From Aquincola agrisoli (GTDB lineage: Bacteria > Pseudomonadota > Gammaproteobacteria > Burkholderiales > Burkholderiaceae_C): DNA of 64,000 bases. The stretch is from assembly GCF_036621135.1 (NCBI RefSeq), contig NZ_JAZIBG010000041.1, forward strand, positions 1-64,000, written 5' to 3'. Position numbers and translations under genes: made by a program. A model generated the notes under the pieces. That model was not told the origin of the DNA, did no database searches, and saw nothing but the letters and a program-made list of their open reading frames with translations. Of this stretch, positions 8,632 to 16,425 are shown piece by piece. The first letter of the stretch is position 1. Each line of letters opens with the position of its first letter.

Positions 8632-10431
8632 ATGGTCGAGTCGGTGAGTGCGGCAGCGTCGGCCGCCGTGGTCAAGGGTTCGCTGCTTCCTCCCGGCACG
8701 CCGGCATGGCTCGCCGGGCTGTGGTCGGTGCTCGAGCAGATGGGCCCCGCCGCCAATTTCTTCGGGATCGCCGTACCGGTCTTCGCCCTCGGCGGCTGGT
8801 TCTTCGGCCTGTGGATGAAGCATCGCTTCGACCGCGACGCGGCGCTGCGCAGGCATGTGCAGGAAGTGCTTGCCGATGCGCAGGCCAAGCTCGCGCAGGA
8901 GAAGGTGAAGAGCGCCCGGGTCGAGGAGGCTCGTGCAGCGCTCGAGGCCCGTCTCGCGGCCACCGCGCTCGCCCGGGCGCGGCGGGAATGGAAGGACCGC
9001 AACCACGCCCGGGCACAAGGCGTCCTGGCCACCTGGCTCGAAGAGGAAGGCCCCGATGTCGCCGGCATCCTGCATGCGCGGGCCCGTTGGGCGCTGGGCC
9101 GATCCGTCGGGAACGACCGGGCCGACGGATTGACCGTCGGACTGCGCTACGCCGCCGCGGCCGGGTGCCTCGACCCCGGCCATCGCGACGCCATCGATCT
9201 CGCACAGGATCTGCGCACCCTGATGGCGCTCGAAGCGCAGCCCGAAGGGTCCTTCGTGGAAGCACTGCAGCACCTCGGGCCCGGCAGCGGACCGCACCAG
9301 GTCAGCATCGAGGCCATCGACCACGCGCGGCAGCTCGTCGACGAAGCCGGCGCGCTCGCCGGCCGGGGCCGCCATCGGCTGGCACTGGTGCTGCTGGACG
9401 AAGCGGCCCCCCTCATCGAAGCAAATCTGGGCGACCGCTGCGAACTCGCGATGGCCTGTGGCGAGGTGCGCGCCAGGGCCCTCGAGGGGCTGGGGCGCTT
9501 CGGCGAGGCACTCTCCGCCATCCAGGCCGTGGTCGTCTCACAACATGCCTCCCCGGCTTATGGACCCGGCCACCCCTCGACGCTCGCCAGCCGGCGGCTG
9601 CGCGCCGAGGTCCTGATGCGGCTCGGCCGCTTCGACGAGGCGCTCGCCGACATCGAGGCCGTCGTCGGCACGATGAGCGGACGGCCCGGCATCGGTCCGG
9701 TCCACCCCTCCACCCTGTCCTGCCGGCACACGCGGGCCGGCTTGCTGGAACAGCTCGGCCGCTACCACGATGCACTGGCTGAGATCGAGGCCGTCGCGGA
9801 CGGATGGTGCACCTTGCCGGACTTCGGCACCCACCACCCGTCGACGCTGACCAGCCGGCATGTGCTCGCGAGCGTCCTGCACCGGCTCGATCGCCATGAC
9901 GAAGCCCTCGCCGTCATCCAGTCCGTCTTCGATGCACAGGCCGCCTCACCGCATGGCGGGCCGCAACATCCCTCGACGCTGACCAGCCGGCAATTGCTCG
10001 CGCACATCCTGGAAAGCCTCGGGCGCCACGACGAAGCGCTGGAACACATCCGGGCCGTCGTCTCGGTGAAAAGTGCGTTGCCGGACATGGGGCCCGACCA
10101 CCCGTCGACGCTGACCGCGCGGTACGTGCTCGTCGGCATCCTGGTCAGCCTGGGGCGGTACGACGAAGCGCTGTCCATGAGCGTGGCCCTCGTCGCCGCG
10201 CAGGGCGCCGCGCCGGGCCACGGGCCGGACCATCCGTCGATCCTGATCTGCCGGTACATGCAGGCCCAGGTCCTGTACTTCCTGGGACGCCATGACGAAG
10301 CGCTCCCGATCATCCAGGCCGTCTTCGACGCGCAGTGCGCCTCGCCGCAACTCGGACCGCGGCACCCTTCGACCACCAACAGCCGCGACCTGCTGGCCGT
10401 GGTCCGGGACAGGCTCGGCCCGCGGGCCTGA
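8632..10431 (+). CDS. Membrane-anchored kinesin-light-chain-type TPR protein
   Basis: A 599-residue protein of unknown role. Residues about 41-61 form one hydrophobic segment (FFGIAVPVFALGGWFFGLW), followed by a charged, Ala/Glu-rich coiled coil (about 75-125). The C-terminal half (about 300-590) is seven consecutive repeats of exactly 44 residues, each with the pattern R-x4-A-x2-L-x2-LGR-x-DEAL and ending HPSTL. This is the TPR_10/TPR_12 type seen in kinesin light chains and in actinobacterial NB-ARC proteins. TPR arrays bind protein partners; none is evident here, and no enzyme or NB-ARC domain is fused. GGGAG at 8619-8623 supports the start. It converges on cheB and is unrelated to either neighbour. 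Confidence 0.82.
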   Translation: MVESVSAAASAAVVKGSLLPPGTPAWLAGLWSVLEQMGPAANFFGIAVPVFALGGWFFGLWMKHRFDRDAALRRHVQEVLADAQAKLAQEKVKSARVEEARAALEARLAATALARARREWKDRNHARAQGVLATWLEEEGPDVAGILHARARWALGRSVGNDRADGLTVGLRYAAAAGCLDPGHRDAIDLAQDLRTLMALEAQPEGSFVEALQHLGPGSGPHQVSIEAIDHARQLVDEAGALAGRGRHRLALVLLDEAAPLIEANLGDRCELAMACGEVRARALEGLGRFGEALSAIQAVVVSQHASPAYGPGHPSTLASRRLRAEVLMRLGRFDEALADIEAVVGTMSGRPGIGPVHPSTLSCRHTRAGLLEQLGRYHDALAEIEAVADGWCTLPDFGTHHPSTLTSRHVLASVLHRLDRHDEALAVIQSVFDAQAASPHGGPQHPSTLTSRQLLAHILESLGRHDEALEHIRAVVSVKSALPDMGPDHPSTLTARYVLVGILVSLGRYDEALSMSVALVAAQGAAPGHGPDHPSILICRYMQAQVLYFLGRHDEALPIIQAVFDAQCASPQLGPRHPSTTNSRDLLAVVRDRLGPRA

Positions 10432-10432
10432 A

Positions 10433-10451
10433 CCTGCCGCAGGCCGGCAGG
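10433..10451. terminator. Hairpin between convergent TPR gene and cheB
   Basis: Perfect 7-bp stem CCTGCCG / CGGCAGG with a 5-base loop, filling the 21-bp gap between two convergent stop codons. There is no T-tract on either side, so it may slow polymerase from both directions rather than act as a classical terminator. Confidence 0.5.
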
Positions 10452-10452
10452 C

Positions 10453-11535
10453 TCAGATCCGCTGCAGCGCCGAGATCTCGCGCGCCAGCGCGCCCAGCGG
10501 CAGCGTGCGTCCCACCGCGCCGCGCTTGATGGCTTCCTTCGGCATGCCGAAGACCACGCAGCTCTGCTCGTCCTGCGCGATCGTCGCGGCGCCGGCCGTG
10601 CGCATCTCCAGCAGGCCGGCGGCGCCGTCGTCGCCCATGCCCGTCATGATGATGCCCAGCGCATTGCCGCCCGCGCATTTGGCGGCCGAGCGGAACAGCA
10701 CGTCCACCGACGGGCGGTGGCGGTTGACCAGCGGCCCGTCGACCACCTCCACGTGGTACTGCGCGCCGCTGCGGCGCAGCAGCGTGTGCTTGCCGCCCGG
10801 CGCGATCAGCGCCTGGCCGGGCACCACGCGGTCGCCGGTAGCGGCCTCCTTCACGGTAATGCGGCAGATGCTGTCGAGCCGTGCCGCGAAGGCGGCGGTG
10901 AACTTCTCCGGCATGTGCTGCACGATCACGATGCCGGGCGACACGCGGGGCAGCTCCGTCAGCACCACCTCCAGCGCCTGGGTGCCGCCGGTCGAGGTGC
11001 CGATCATCACCACGCGCTCGGTGGTCTGCGCCATCGCGCGCGTGCCCTGCACCTGCGGCGGCAGGATCACGTCGGCGTTGTGCTTGGCGGTGGGCGTCAG
11101 CGGTGGCGCGGGGCGCACCGGCGAGCGCCGCACGTTGGCCTGGGCCGCGGCGCGCACGGTGCCGATCAGCTCCTGCGCCGCCTCGCTGAGGAACTGCTTG
11201 AGCCCGAGCTTGGGCTTGGTGACGATGGCCACCGCACCGGCGGCCAGCGCCTCCAGCGTCGTCTTGGCGCCCTTCTCGGTCAGCGTCGAGCAGATCACCA
11301 CCGGCGTCGGCCGCTCGTCCATGATCTTGCGCAGGAAGGTGATGCCGTCCATGCGCGGCATCTCCACGTCGAGCACGATCACGTCGGGCCACTGCTGGCG
11401 CATGCGCTCCTGGGCCAGCACCGGGTCGGCGCAGGCGGCGATGACCTCGATGTTCGGCGCCTCGGCCAGCAGGCCCGCCAGCACCTGGCGCACGACGGCG
11501 GAATCGTCCACCACCAGGACCTTGATCGTCTTCAT
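10453..11535 (-). CDS. cheB: Chemotaxis methylesterase/deamidase
   Basis: A 360-residue CheB, last gene of the chemotaxis operon. The receiver domain (about 1-125) has the acidic pair D10-D11, phosphorylation site D56 and Lys in TKP. The C-terminal methylesterase domain has the catalytic Ser181 (GTSTGGTQ), His207 (VQHMPEKF) and Asp303 (MTGMGDDG). It removes methyl groups from the chemoreceptors and deamidates glutamines when phosphorylated by CheA. The ATG at 11535 overlaps the stop of the receiver-EAL gene as ATGA, and GAGGAGA just before it serves as ribosome-binding site inside that gene. Confidence 0.96.
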   Translation of the reverse strand: MKTIKVLVVDDSAVVRQVLAGLLAEAPNIEVIAACADPVLAQERMRQQWPDVIVLDVEMPRMDGITFLRKIMDERPTPVVICSTLTEKGAKTTLEALAAGAVAIVTKPKLGLKQFLSEAAQELIGTVRAAAQANVRRSPVRPAPPLTPTAKHNADVILPPQVQGTRAMAQTTERVVMIGTSTGGTQALEVVLTELPRVSPGIVIVQHMPEKFTAAFAARLDSICRITVKEAATGDRVVPGQALIAPGGKHTLLRRSGAQYHVEVVDGPLVNRHRPSVDVLFRSAAKCAGGNALGIIMTGMGDDGAAGLLEMRTAGAATIAQDEQSCVVFGMPKEAIKRGAVGRTLPLGALAREISALQRI

Positions 11536-12815
11536 TTCGTCTCCTCTTCGGCCGCGGCCCGCGCCGCCGTCCGCGGCATGCGCAGCTCCGGCAGGCGGCG
11601 CTCGTGGCTCTTCATCCAGCGCGGCAAGGCCCCGCCCACCATCGGCCGCGCGACCAGGAAGCCCTGCCCCACGGTACAGCCAAACTCCTGCAGCAGCCGC
11701 CAGTCGTCGATCGTCTCGACCCCCTCGGCCACCGACACCAGGCCCAGCCGCCCCGCCATCTCCAGCGCCGACTGCAGGATCACCCGCAGGTGCGCCTGGC
11801 GGTGCGCGCCGTGCACGAACGAGCGGTCGATCTTCAGCTCGGTGAACGGGATGCGCGCGAGCTGCTGCATCGACGAGAAGCCAGTGCCGTAGTCGTCGAT
11901 CGACAGCCCCACGCCGCGCATGCGCAGCCGCGCCAGCAGGCCCATCGTGCCGGCGTCGTAGCCGACCAGCGAGCCCTCGGTGATCTCCAGTACCAGCTGC
12001 CCGGCGGCCACGCCATGGTGGGCCAGGAGTGCGCTGATCTCCTCGACCAGCGTGGGCGTCTGCAGCAGCAGCGGCGACAGGTTGACCGCCAGCGACAGCA
12101 CCAGCCCGCGCGCATTCCAGTGTGCGACCTGCGCCATCGACTGGTCGAGGATGGACCGCGTGAGGCCGTGGATCAGGCCGTGCTGCTCGGCTGTCGCGAT
12201 GAAGCGGTCGGGCGGCACCACGCCGAGCACCGGATCGGTCCAGCGGGCCAGCACCTCCACGCCGCGCACGAGCCCGGTGCGGATGTCGACCTTGGGCTGG
12301 TAGTGCGGCACGACCGATCCCGCCTGCAGCGCCGCGGCCAGCAGCTCGGGGGCAATGGGCGGCTGCGCATTGGGCACGGCGGCTGCCACGGCGCGCGCAT
12401 CCACCTCGTGGCTGCCCTGCAGCGCGCCGGCCAGCACCTCGGCCGTCAGCGGCTTGGCCACGCCGCCCAGCAGGGGCATGCCCAGCGTCGCCGCCATCAC
12501 CTCGACCGCACGCACCAGCGCCCCTTCGCGGCTGGATGCCACCAGGAAGGGGATGCGCAGGCCGCGCTTGCCCATCTGCTGGATCAGCTCGAAGCCATCC
12601 ATCACCGGCATCTCGAGGTCGATGACCATCAGCGACGGGGGGTGGGGCATCGCGTCGAGCAGGGCCAGCGCATCGCGGCCGTGCTGCGCCTCGTGCACCT
12701 CCCCGACGCCGAGCGCGCGGCACAGGCCGGCGGCGTGCTGGCGCTGCACGACGCTGTCGTCGACGACCAGAACCGCCTCGCGCCGCGCCGGCGGCGCCGG
12801 CTTGCCCGCATCCAT
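11532..12815 (-). CDS. Response regulator with EAL (c-di-GMP phosphodiesterase) domain
   Basis: A 427-residue two-domain regulator. Receiver domain (1-130): D19-D20, phospho-acceptor D66 (VIDLEMP), Lys121 (VAKPLT). EAL domain (about 160-405): the signature is EVL (Glu187) instead of EAL, but the other catalytic positions look intact: N245, E277 and E280 (LEITEG), D307-D308 (IDDYGTGFS), K328 (ELKIDRSF) and E364 (AEGVET). It is therefore likely an active phosphodiesterase that hydrolyses c-di-GMP under control of phosphorylation by CheA. It lies between cheR and cheB, 18 bases after cheR and overlapping cheB by 4 bases, so it is an integral member of the chemotaxis operon. Confidence 0.9.
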   Translation of the reverse strand: MDAGKPAPPARREAVLVVDDSVVQRQHAAGLCRALGVGEVHEAQHGRDALALLDAMPHPPSLMVIDLEMPVMDGFELIQQMGKRGLRIPFLVASSREGALVRAVEVMAATLGMPLLGGVAKPLTAEVLAGALQGSHEVDARAVAAAVPNAQPPIAPELLAAALQAGSVVPHYQPKVDIRTGLVRGVEVLARWTDPVLGVVPPDRFIATAEQHGLIHGLTRSILDQSMAQVAHWNARGLVLSLAVNLSPLLLQTPTLVEEISALLAHHGVAAGQLVLEITEGSLVGYDAGTMGLLARLRMRGVGLSIDDYGTGFSSMQQLARIPFTELKIDRSFVHGAHRQAHLRVILQSALEMAGRLGLVSVAEGVETIDDWRLLQEFGCTVGQGFLVARPMVGGALPRWMKSHERRLPELRMPRTAARAAAEEETK

Positions 12816-12833
12816 CAGGATCTCCTCAGAGGC

Positions 12834-13637
12834 TCACAGCTTGCGGTAGATGGAGGGTGAGACCTGCTGCACGCCGTTCATCATGCCGTTGAGGCTCTCG
12901 GAGTGCCCCACGACGAAGATGCCGCCGCGGCGCAGCGTGCCCAGCACGCGCTCGACCACCTGCCGCTTGGTCTCGGCGTTGAAGTAGATCATCACGTTGC
13001 GCAGGAACACCATGTCGAACGTGCCCAGCTCGCCCGGGAGCGTCTCGTTCAGGTTGACGTGCAGCAGCCGCACGCGGTCGCGCAGCGTGCGCGTGATCAG
13101 CAGCGTGCCCTCCTGCTCGTCCTTGCCCTTCAGGCAGAAGCGCTTCAGGTAGGCCGGCGGCGTCTGCCGCGCCCGCTCCATCGGGTAGTGGCCCGCACGG
13201 GCGCGCTTCAGCACGCGGGAGCTGATGTCGGAGCCCAGCACCTCCCACGGCCGGTCGGAGCGCACGTCCGCCAGCACCATCGCCATGCTGTACGGCTCCT
13301 CGCCGCTGGAGCAGGCCGCGCTCCAGACGCGGAAGGTCTGTGCACGCGGGGCGTCCGCGGCCATCTGCCGCAGCAGGTCGAAGTGCTTGGACTCGCGGAA
13401 GAAGTAGGTCTCGTTGGTGGTCAGCAGGTCGATCGCGATCTGCACCTCGTCGGCCGCCTGGCCGCTGTCCAGCAGGGCCAGGTAGTCCGTGTAGCGTTCG
13501 AGCTTGTGGTGCTGCAGGCGCTTGGCCAGCCGGCCGGACACCAGGGCCTTCTTCGCGGAGGACAGCGTGATGCCGGCGGCCCCGTGGATGAAGCCCTGGA
13601 ACCGCTCGAACTCGCGATCGGTGATCGCCGATGTCAT
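12834..13637 (-). CDS. cheR: Chemotaxis receptor methyltransferase
   Basis: A 267-residue CheR that methylates glutamates on chemoreceptors with S-adenosylmethionine. The N-terminal helical domain (about 1-80) is followed by the SAM-binding domain: VWSAACSSGEEPYSMAM is the family motif I, and FDMVFLRNVMIYF the later active-site block. It is 10 bases downstream of cheW. The receptors of this operon end in FTSF rather than the NWETF-type pentapeptide bound by enterobacterial CheR, so recruitment may differ. Confidence 0.95.
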   Translation of the reverse strand: MTSAITDREFERFQGFIHGAAGITLSSAKKALVSGRLAKRLQHHKLERYTDYLALLDSGQAADEVQIAIDLLTTNETYFFRESKHFDLLRQMAADAPRAQTFRVWSAACSSGEEPYSMAMVLADVRSDRPWEVLGSDISSRVLKRARAGHYPMERARQTPPAYLKRFCLKGKDEQEGTLLITRTLRDRVRLLHVNLNETLPGELGTFDMVFLRNVMIYFNAETKRQVVERVLGTLRRGGIFVVGHSESLNGMMNGVQQVSPSIYRKL

Positions 13638-13647
13638 GCTGCCGTCC

Positions 13648-14190
13648 TCAGTGGGCGAGGCCCGCTTCGGCGGCCTGCCCGGCCGCGGCGATCTCGTCGA
13701 CCGACAGCACCTGCTCGGCCGCCAGCAGGATCACGAACTTGCCGTGCACCTTGCCCATGCCGTGGATGAAGTCGCTGCGGATGCGGGTGCCGAAGGACGG
13801 CGGCGGCTCGATGTCGGCCGCGGGGATCTCCAGCACCTCGTTGACGGCGTCGACCACGGCGCCGAGCACGTGGCGCTCGCCGTTGGACTCGACCTCGATG
13901 ATGACGATGCAGGTGCGCTTGGTCGTCTCGCTGGCGGGGCGGCCGAAGCGGGCCTGCAGGTCCATCACCGGCACGACGGCGCCGCGCAGGTTGATCACGC
14001 CGCGGATCGACGGCGGCATCATCGGCACCTCGGTCAGGCCGCGGTACTCGATGATCTCCTTGATCGCCAGGATGCCGAGCGCATAGGTCTCGCCGCCCAG
14101 CATGAAGGTCAGGTACTGCTGCGGCTCGCCCGCGAGCGCGCCGGGGTGGTGGGCGGCAGCAGCGGGGCTGCCCGAAAGCGTTGCGTTCAT
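13648..14190 (-). CDS. cheW: Chemotaxis coupling protein
   Basis: A 180-residue CheW, the SH3-like adaptor that joins chemoreceptors to CheA in signalling arrays. Recognised by the whole-length CheW fold: YLTFMLGGETYALGI, the RGVINLRGAVVPVMDL block with the conserved Arg-Gly, and VDAVNEVLEIP. The ATG at 14190 follows the last chemoreceptor gene by 13 bases. A short Ala/His-rich N-terminal extension precedes the domain. A second CheW domain is present at the C terminus of CheA. Confidence 0.96.
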   Translation of the reverse strand: MNATLSGSPAAAAHHPGALAGEPQQYLTFMLGGETYALGILAIKEIIEYRGLTEVPMMPPSIRGVINLRGAVVPVMDLQARFGRPASETTKRTCIVIIEVESNGERHVLGAVVDAVNEVLEIPAADIEPPPSFGTRIRSDFIHGMGKVHGKFVILLAAEQVLSVDEIAAAGQAAEAGLAH

Positions 14191-14203
14191 CTGGGTTCTC
14201 CGC

Positions 14204-16405
14204 TCAGAAAGACGTGAAGTGGGCCTCGTCGACCGCCGCCACCGCGGCCGCCGCCGTGCGCGGCGCGGCTGCGCTGCTGCGGCGCGAGGACGCCTGGGCG
14301 GCACGCACGACGCGGCGCGCCGGGGCCGCGGCCTCCGCGTCCACGCGCTGGCCGGGGTTCAGCTTGAAGAAGGACATCGTGCGCTGCAGCTGCTCGGCCT
14401 GGGCACTCATCTCTTCGGATGTTGCGGCGAGTTCTTCAGAACTCGATGCGTTCTGCTGCGTGGTCTGGCTCAGCTGCACGACGGCGGCATTGATCTGCCC
14501 GACGCCGGACGACTGCTCCTGGCTCGCCGCGGTGATCTCCTGCACCAGGTCCGAGGTCTTCTTGATGCTCGGCACCATCTCGTCGAGCAGCTTGCCCGCG
14601 CGCTCGGCGAGGTCCACGCTGCTGGCCACGGTGCCGATCTCCTGCGCCGCCACCTGGCTGCGCTCGGCCAGCTTGCGCACCTCCGCCGCCACCACCGCGA
14701 AGCCCTTGCCGTGCTCGCCCGCACGCGCCGCCTCGATCGCCGCGTTCAGCGCCAGCAGGTTCGTCTGGTACGCGATGTCGTCGATGATCCCGATCTTCTG
14801 CGCGATCTGCTTCATCGCCACCACCGTGGCCTTCACCGCCTCGCCGCCTTCGGCCGCCTCGCTCGAGGCCTTGGTGGCCATGCCGTCCGTCACCTTCGCG
14901 TTCTCGGTGTTCTGCGCGATCGACGCCGTCATCTGCTCGATCGACGCGCTCGTCTCTTCCACGCCCGCGGCCTGCTCGCTCGACGCCTGCGACAGCGACT
15001 GCGCCGTCGCGCTCACCTCTTCCGAGGCACCGGCCAGCGCTTCGGCGCCGCTGTTGACCTCGGCCACCACCTGGGCCAGCTTGCCCACGGTGTTGTTGAC
15101 GTACTGCTTCATCTCGCCGAAGGCGCCCTGGTAGTCCTTGGTGATCGACTGCGTCAGGTCGCCCTCCGACATCGCGCCCATCACGCGGACGACGTCGCTG
15201 ATGCTGCCGCCCGTGGTGGCCACCAGTTCGTTCAGGCCTTCGCCCAGCTCGCGCTGGAAGCCCTGCAGGCCTTCGAGCGGCACACGCTCCTCGAAGTTGC
15301 CGCGGTTGGCCGCGGCCACCACGCGCCGCTGCCCTTCGATGACCTGCTGCAGCTTGCCGACCGTGTTGTTGACGTACTGCTTCATCTCGCCGAAGGCGCC
15401 GCTGTAGGGCTTGTCGATCGTCTTGCCCAGGTCGCCCTGCGCGATCGCGCCCATCACCCGCACCGAGTCGTCGATGCTGCCGCCGATGGTGGCCACCAGC
15501 GTGTTGAGGCCCTCGCCCATCTCCTGCTGGAAGCCCTCGAGGCCCTTCAGGTCGACACGGACGTCGAACCGGCCCTCGTTGGCCGCAGCCACCACGCGGC
15601 GCTGGCCTTCGATCACCTGCTTGAGCTTGTCGACCATGCGCTTCATCGCGGCCAGCGCGCTGGTCTCGTCGTTCGGCTTGGTGCGCACTTCCAGCGCCAG
15701 GTCACCGCGCGCCACCTTGCCCGCGATCTCCGACACGTAGGCCGGTTCGCCGCCCAGCAGTTTCAGCAGGCCCATCACGATGAAGGTGGAGATCGCCACG
15801 GCCAGCACCGCGCAGAGCGCGATCACGCCGACGATCCAGCCGCGGGCGCTGTCGTACAGCACGTCGCCGGCCTCGCTGGCGGCAGCCCCACCGGCGACGT
15901 TCATGTCGACCAGCTTCTGCAGCTGGCCCGACAGCTCGTCGAACAGGCGCTGCGCGTCGCCGTTGAGCAGGGCCATGGCTTCCTGCGTCTTCAGCCCGCG
16001 CGACAGCTCGACCACGCGGTTGTGGACCACGAGGTAGGCGTCAAACTGCTTCGAGAAGGTCTCGTAGATCGCCCGCTCCTCCGGCGTCGAGATGAGCTTG
16101 GCGTAGTGGTCGCGGTTGCGGCCGAACACGTTCATCAGCTCGGCATGGGCCCGCTCGAAGCGCTGCATGTCCTCGGGCTTCTCCGAGATCACGTGCTGCA
16201 GCTCGAGGATGCGCAGGTCGGAGGTGTTGGTATTCATCTCCTCGACGTAGCGGATGCTGGGCAGCCAGTTGTCGGCGATGTCGGTCGACGAGTCGTTGAC
16301 CTTGCCCATCTGGAGGATGGCGAAGCCACCCATCGCGAGCATGAGCACGATCACCGCGGCGAAGCCCAGGCCGATGCGCGTGCCGATCTTCATGGAAGAG
16401 AACAT
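14204..16405 (-). CDS. Methyl-accepting chemotaxis protein 1 (long, duplicated linker)
   Basis: A 733-residue chemoreceptor. TM1 is at about 11-31 and TM2 at about 190-214, flanking a four-helix-bundle type periplasmic sensor. The HAMP domain is followed by two copies of a module of about 92 residues (starting QVIEGQRRVVAAAN and ending GEMKQYVNNTVGKL). The C-terminal signalling domain has the hairpin tip IAYQTNLLALNAAIEAARAG. It ends DEAHFTSF. Two oddities set it apart from its three sisters: the linker duplication, and loss of one serine codon near 14624 so that the sequence reads TVASSVDLAE instead of TVASSSVELAE. Ligand unknown. Confidence 0.93.
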   Translation of the reverse strand: MFSSMKIGTRIGLGFAAVIVLMLAMGGFAILQMGKVNDSSTDIADNWLPSIRYVEEMNTNTSDLRILELQHVISEKPEDMQRFERAHAELMNVFGRNRDHYAKLISTPEERAIYETFSKQFDAYLVVHNRVVELSRGLKTQEAMALLNGDAQRLFDELSGQLQKLVDMNVAGGAAASEAGDVLYDSARGWIVGVIALCAVLAVAISTFIVMGLLKLLGGEPAYVSEIAGKVARGDLALEVRTKPNDETSALAAMKRMVDKLKQVIEGQRRVVAAANEGRFDVRVDLKGLEGFQQEMGEGLNTLVATIGGSIDDSVRVMGAIAQGDLGKTIDKPYSGAFGEMKQYVNNTVGKLQQVIEGQRRVVAAANRGNFEERVPLEGLQGFQRELGEGLNELVATTGGSISDVVRVMGAMSEGDLTQSITKDYQGAFGEMKQYVNNTVGKLAQVVAEVNSGAEALAGASEEVSATAQSLSQASSEQAAGVEETSASIEQMTASIAQNTENAKVTDGMATKASSEAAEGGEAVKATVVAMKQIAQKIGIIDDIAYQTNLLALNAAIEAARAGEHGKGFAVVAAEVRKLAERSQVAAQEIGTVASSVDLAERAGKLLDEMVPSIKKTSDLVQEITAASQEQSSGVGQINAAVVQLSQTTQQNASSSEELAATSEEMSAQAEQLQRTMSFFKLNPGQRVDAEAAAPARRVVRAAQASSRRSSAAAPRTAAAAVAAVDEAHFTSF
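15090..15645 (-). repeat. Tandem duplication of a HAMP-like linker module inside MCP 1
   Basis: Two adjacent copies of a segment of about 276 bases encode about 92 residues each. Both begin with QVIEGQRRVVAAAN, contain GLxGFQxE(L/M)GEGLN and VRVMGA, and end GEMKQYVNNTVGKL. The copies differ at scattered codons, so the duplication is not brand new. Boundaries are approximate. Confidence 0.7.
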
Positions 16406-16425
16406 GTTGGGGTGGCTTCAAGCCA

